The notes below the pieces were generated by a model, which saw nothing but the letters and a program-made list of their open reading frames with translations, had not been told where the DNA came from and ran no database searches. A stretch of 64,000 bases of DNA from Amblyomma americanum (taxonomy: Eukaryota > Arthropoda > Arachnida > Ixodida > Ixodidae): assembly GCF_052857255.1 (NCBI RefSeq), contig NC_135497.1:543792207-543856206 (forward strand), read 5' to 3'. Positions 60,880 to 64,000 of the stretch are shown in pieces. Position 1 is the stretch's first letter; the number at the start of each line of letters is the position of its first letter. The position numbers and the translations under genes were made by a program.

Positions 60880-63560
60880 CATGCGACCTTCTTCGTTGAT
60901 TTTTTATATGTTGTGTATATTATACTTCCAGCTATAGACCTTAACTGCATTTCTAGAATGGGGTGCATGGAGTAGGCTTAGTGAGTAAGTGTAAATTATG
61001 TTGTGTTTAGTATTGCAATTCATTACTCTGCCAACAGCTACAAATACACCGTAACATTCAGCTTTGAAATTACATGCACAATTCGGCAATCTTACTATCT
61101 TTTCCCACTTTCATTTACTGCAGCACTCCCAACGTATTATCTGGATTTTAAGCCATCTGTACAAATTTTAGGTACCCTGCATATTTTTCCTTATTTCCAG
61201 ATATTCCTGTAGTATGTGTTCATGTAGCAATTGTTTTCAGCGAAAATGTTTTAGTATGAAGAGAAGCTGTGCCATGGCGGCAGTGGATTACGTCTTGGGG
61301 TAATTTCAGGTAGGGCATCCAGCAATCCTAACTCTTAAAATTTATCTTCAAAGCGTAACATCCTAATTCCCGACATTTATCTTCAAAGCGTAATAACAGA
61401 GGTCTTAATCATTGGGGCTTATTATTGAAGAGTGTCTTGGAAGGGCACTTTGTGAGTTTGGGACAGCAGAGGTGTTTCGGTAAGGACTTTGGTTTTAGTA
61501 TGTATGCGCACATAACCATTGTTCTAATTTTTGCGAGGGGTGGTTCATCGGTTTCGACGTAAATACTATTAACGGGGAACGTTCTGTGTGCTCCAGTTGA
61601 GAAACGCAAACCTTGGTTTTGTACCGGATCCAGTCGTCTAATTTAGTATGGTCTCCCTGACCCATACACTACACATCCATAATGTAATGTAGAACATACT
61701 ACAGAGCGGTAGATTTGTAAAACGAACGTTTTGTGGGACCCAAGTATTTTCGTGAAAGTACTTTATGTTCAGAGACTATGAGGCCTTGTTTTCTTAAGCC
61801 AGTATGTGAGGTATAAATGTTAGATTTTAGTGAAATGCAATGCCAAATTTTTGCTCATATTTTAAAGGCAATTCGCTTTCGTTCCGGTGTAAGGTGGGGC
61901 CGGTTTGTCGACCTCATATGAGCGGGAAAACAACACCCACTGATTGTGAGCAGAGAATTGGAATCCAATCCTATCTGCCCATGTCAATATTGCTTGTTCA
62001 TTGTCAGCTGTATTTGACTCTCGGATTTTGCTACATTTGCGGATGTGCAGGCTATTTGAAGATCCTCAACGTAGACTAAATACATGATGAATTTCGGGAT
62101 TATTTTAGTTATGGAATTCATTTTTGTAATAAAGAGCATTGTGTTTAATATACACCCCTGAGGTGCTCTATTTTCTTGAACGAAGTTCCTTGAGAGTGTT
62201 GAGTGAAGGTGTATGCGAAGGGAACGGTTGCACAGTAAATCATTTAGGCAGTTTAACATCTTGCCATAGGTGCCAAGCAGTTGTAGGTCGCATAGGATCA
62301 GAACCTCCAGTTTATGTCGTATACTTTCTCCAGATAAAAAAAAAGAAAGGTAGGGTTGGTTGAGCACAAAAGCTTCTCTGACTATATTTTCAAGGTGAAT
62401 TAGATAGTCAGTTGTTGAGCATGCCATTTTGAAACCACACTGATAGGTGTCAGGAAGTTAGCATACTTCAAGGACAAAAGTTGGTCTTATATTTAGAACA
62501 CTTTCAGACTTGGCGAGACAGCTTGTAAGGGCTACTGGCCTATAGCTACTATTGGAGGTTGGCAACTTTCCAGGTTTTATGATTGGTACTGTAATAGCTC
62601 TCTTCCACTCCTTGAGTATTTTTAATTATATGACTACCTTGTTAAAGAAATTCAAATATTTCTCGACAGCAGGCTGGGACAGATGGGCAAGCGTTTCATA
62701 GTGTATCTGAGTGCTGGAGCAGTTTTTTGGCTGGCAGACAGCACTCTATTGAGTTCTTGGAGAGTAATTGAATTGTTGTATTCTTCGTTCGCAAGTTCAC
62801 TTGTAGGAATTTTTCATATTTCTACTATATTTCTGTATGTCAAGTATGACTATGTATAACGTGAAGAAATTGAAACCGCAGCACAATGCCCCCATATTGT
62901 CTGCCGGTTCCACGATACTTGGTTGTGTACAAGGTGTTGTCATAAGAGGTGTGGTGAATGATGAATAGCTCCCATTTAGTTTTCTAACTTGCTACCACAA
63001 TTTTTATATCACTGAGATGTTTATAGAAGGCACATAAGCTTTCAACTTTGTTGGCTCGCCAATGCGCCGAATACACCACTGCGCTTGTGCTCTCGCCTTT
63101 TTGAAGACGGCAAGGTTCTTGTGTGTTGGGTATCTACGAAAGACTCCCCGGGCTTTATTGTTTTTTGCCTCCTAACGTTGTCGTTTCACATTTCAGAACA
63201 CACTTTATGGTTCTTGCGTTCTACTCTTGTGGATTTTAGAATTGATAGGTGTACAGCAGTAAGAATGAACGCTGCGAACTATTCGTTTATTTCATGTATG
63301 CGAAGAGTTTCTAAAATTAATTTCCCTAAACTGGCTTTTTCATTAAAAATGCCCAGTCAGCTAAATGTAGTTTACAATGCGGTGGTTTTAGTGAGATGAC
63401 TGTAGGCGAGAATGACGGCCTTAAAACGACAGGGAGATGATCTATTTTATGTGAATCATCTAAAACATCCCATTTAAAATCACTAAAAACCGACGGTGAA
63501 CTAAAAGGCAAATCTAAACAACTCATTTTCCCCCGGGGTTGGGGAGCAGTGTGCGGGTTT
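60880..63560 (-). mobile_element. Decayed APE-RT-RNase H LINE (copy B)
   Basis: The order matches 11280-13950. APE end FSDFKWDVLDDSHKIDHLPV is at about 63500. RT frame 62427-61984 has QENRAPQGCILNTMLF (APQG here, VPQW in copy A) and MYLVYVEDLQIA (YVED where YVDD is expected). Thumb frame 61609-61409 has GAHRTFPVNSIYVETDEPPL and CPSKTLFNN. The RNase H relic at 61089-60904 reads IIYTYSLSLLHAPHS. The copies differ in which residues are lost, as expected for independent decay. Confidence 0.85.
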
Positions 63561-63599
63561 ACCGGTGTTCAAGAAATAAACATTACCTCATGGAATTAA

Positions 63600-64000
63600 A
63601 TTGTCTATAATATGAAGGAGGTTTAACATAGAGGGAATCGAGCATGCTCTAAGGAACGGAGTAAGCCTAAATCTGTGGAGAGGAAACCAGGCATAGGTAA
63701 AAACCAGGTGTATGCATTAAGAGACAAGGAGGGCAATGTTATTACCAATATGGGTAAGAAAGTTAAAGTAGCCTAAGAATTCTATAGAAATCATTGCAGC
63801 AGCCAGTGTAATCAGAAAGTTAAAGAGAGAGACACTAGCGAAAAGCAATGCATCATCCCAACAGTAACGAAAGAGGAAGTAAAGAATGCCTTATGAGCAA
63901 TGCAGAGGGGAAAAGCAGCTGGTGAGGATCAGGTAACAGCAGACTTCTTGAAGGATGGAGGAGAGAGTGTGCTAGAAAAACTTCCCACCCTGTATATGCT
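63600..64000 (+). mobile_element. RTE-type LINE (copy B), running off the window
   Basis: Homologous to 14020-14416, with EEVKNAL-type sequence, a premature TGA, then QRGKAAGEDQVTADFLKDGG near 63905-63960. It continues past the window end. Confidence 0.8.

Overview
This window is eukaryotic repeat-rich DNA. The most likely source is a hard tick (Ixodidae, probably Metastriata). The reasons are Ruka-like tRNA-derived SINEs, tick-type RTE, I-clade, Jockey-like and CR1-like LINEs, several Penelope-like elements (PLEs) with GIY-YIG endonucleases, long TA/CA/GT/ATT microsatellites, and AT-rich DNA with almost no host coding sequence. There is no bacterial gene organisation, operon, CRISPR array or intact multi-exon gene.

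Layout: (1) 1-14416 and 46258-64000 are two diverged, same-orientation copies of one segment of at least 14.4 kb, about 46-50 kb apart. In order each holds an RTE 3' end, a Jockey-like LINE fragment, a PLE endonuclease fragment, an I-clade LINE with a 143-bp foldback insertion, a TA microsatellite, a small arginine-rich ORF, a long unassigned stretch, a SINE, an antisense LINE and a second RTE. The copies differ by lineage-specific insertions. Copy A has a SINE at 401-666 and about 640 bp at 1950-2595. Copy B has a 4.1-kb inverted PLE dimer at 52188-56317. An 826-bp tract (10001-10826 = 59595-60420) has only 3 mismatches, while its left flank differs by roughly 8%, which suggests gene conversion.

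(2) 15486-22924 is layered insertions: RTE, then a Ty3/gypsy integrase remnant with its LTR, then a CR1-like LINE with PHD-finger ORF1 and APE-RT ORF2 (near-complete), then a SINE and a second LINE 3' end with an (ATT)n tail. (3) 23136-28660 is a PLE inverted dimer carrying a 901-bp terminal-inverted-repeat transposon (TAA target duplication) in its left arm and a 5'-truncated RNase H LINE in its right arm. (4) 28660-34252 is mostly unassigned, with two SINEs and one MITE-like repeat. (5) 34253-37182 is a full-length but frameshifted PLE between 350-bp pseudo-LTRs. (6) 38363-41120 is an antisense, 5'-truncated CR1/Jockey-type LINE lying just upstream of an Aurora-kinase exon.

(7) The only recognisable host gene is an Aurora-type kinase fragment on the + strand. 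It has two exons (41155-41386 and 44454-44558) joined in phase 0 across a 3.07-kb intron. An in-frame TAG and a changed subdomain IX tryptophan suggest a pseudogene. No novel immune or biosynthetic system is evident. The interest lies in the architecture of the mobile elements and the segmental duplication.
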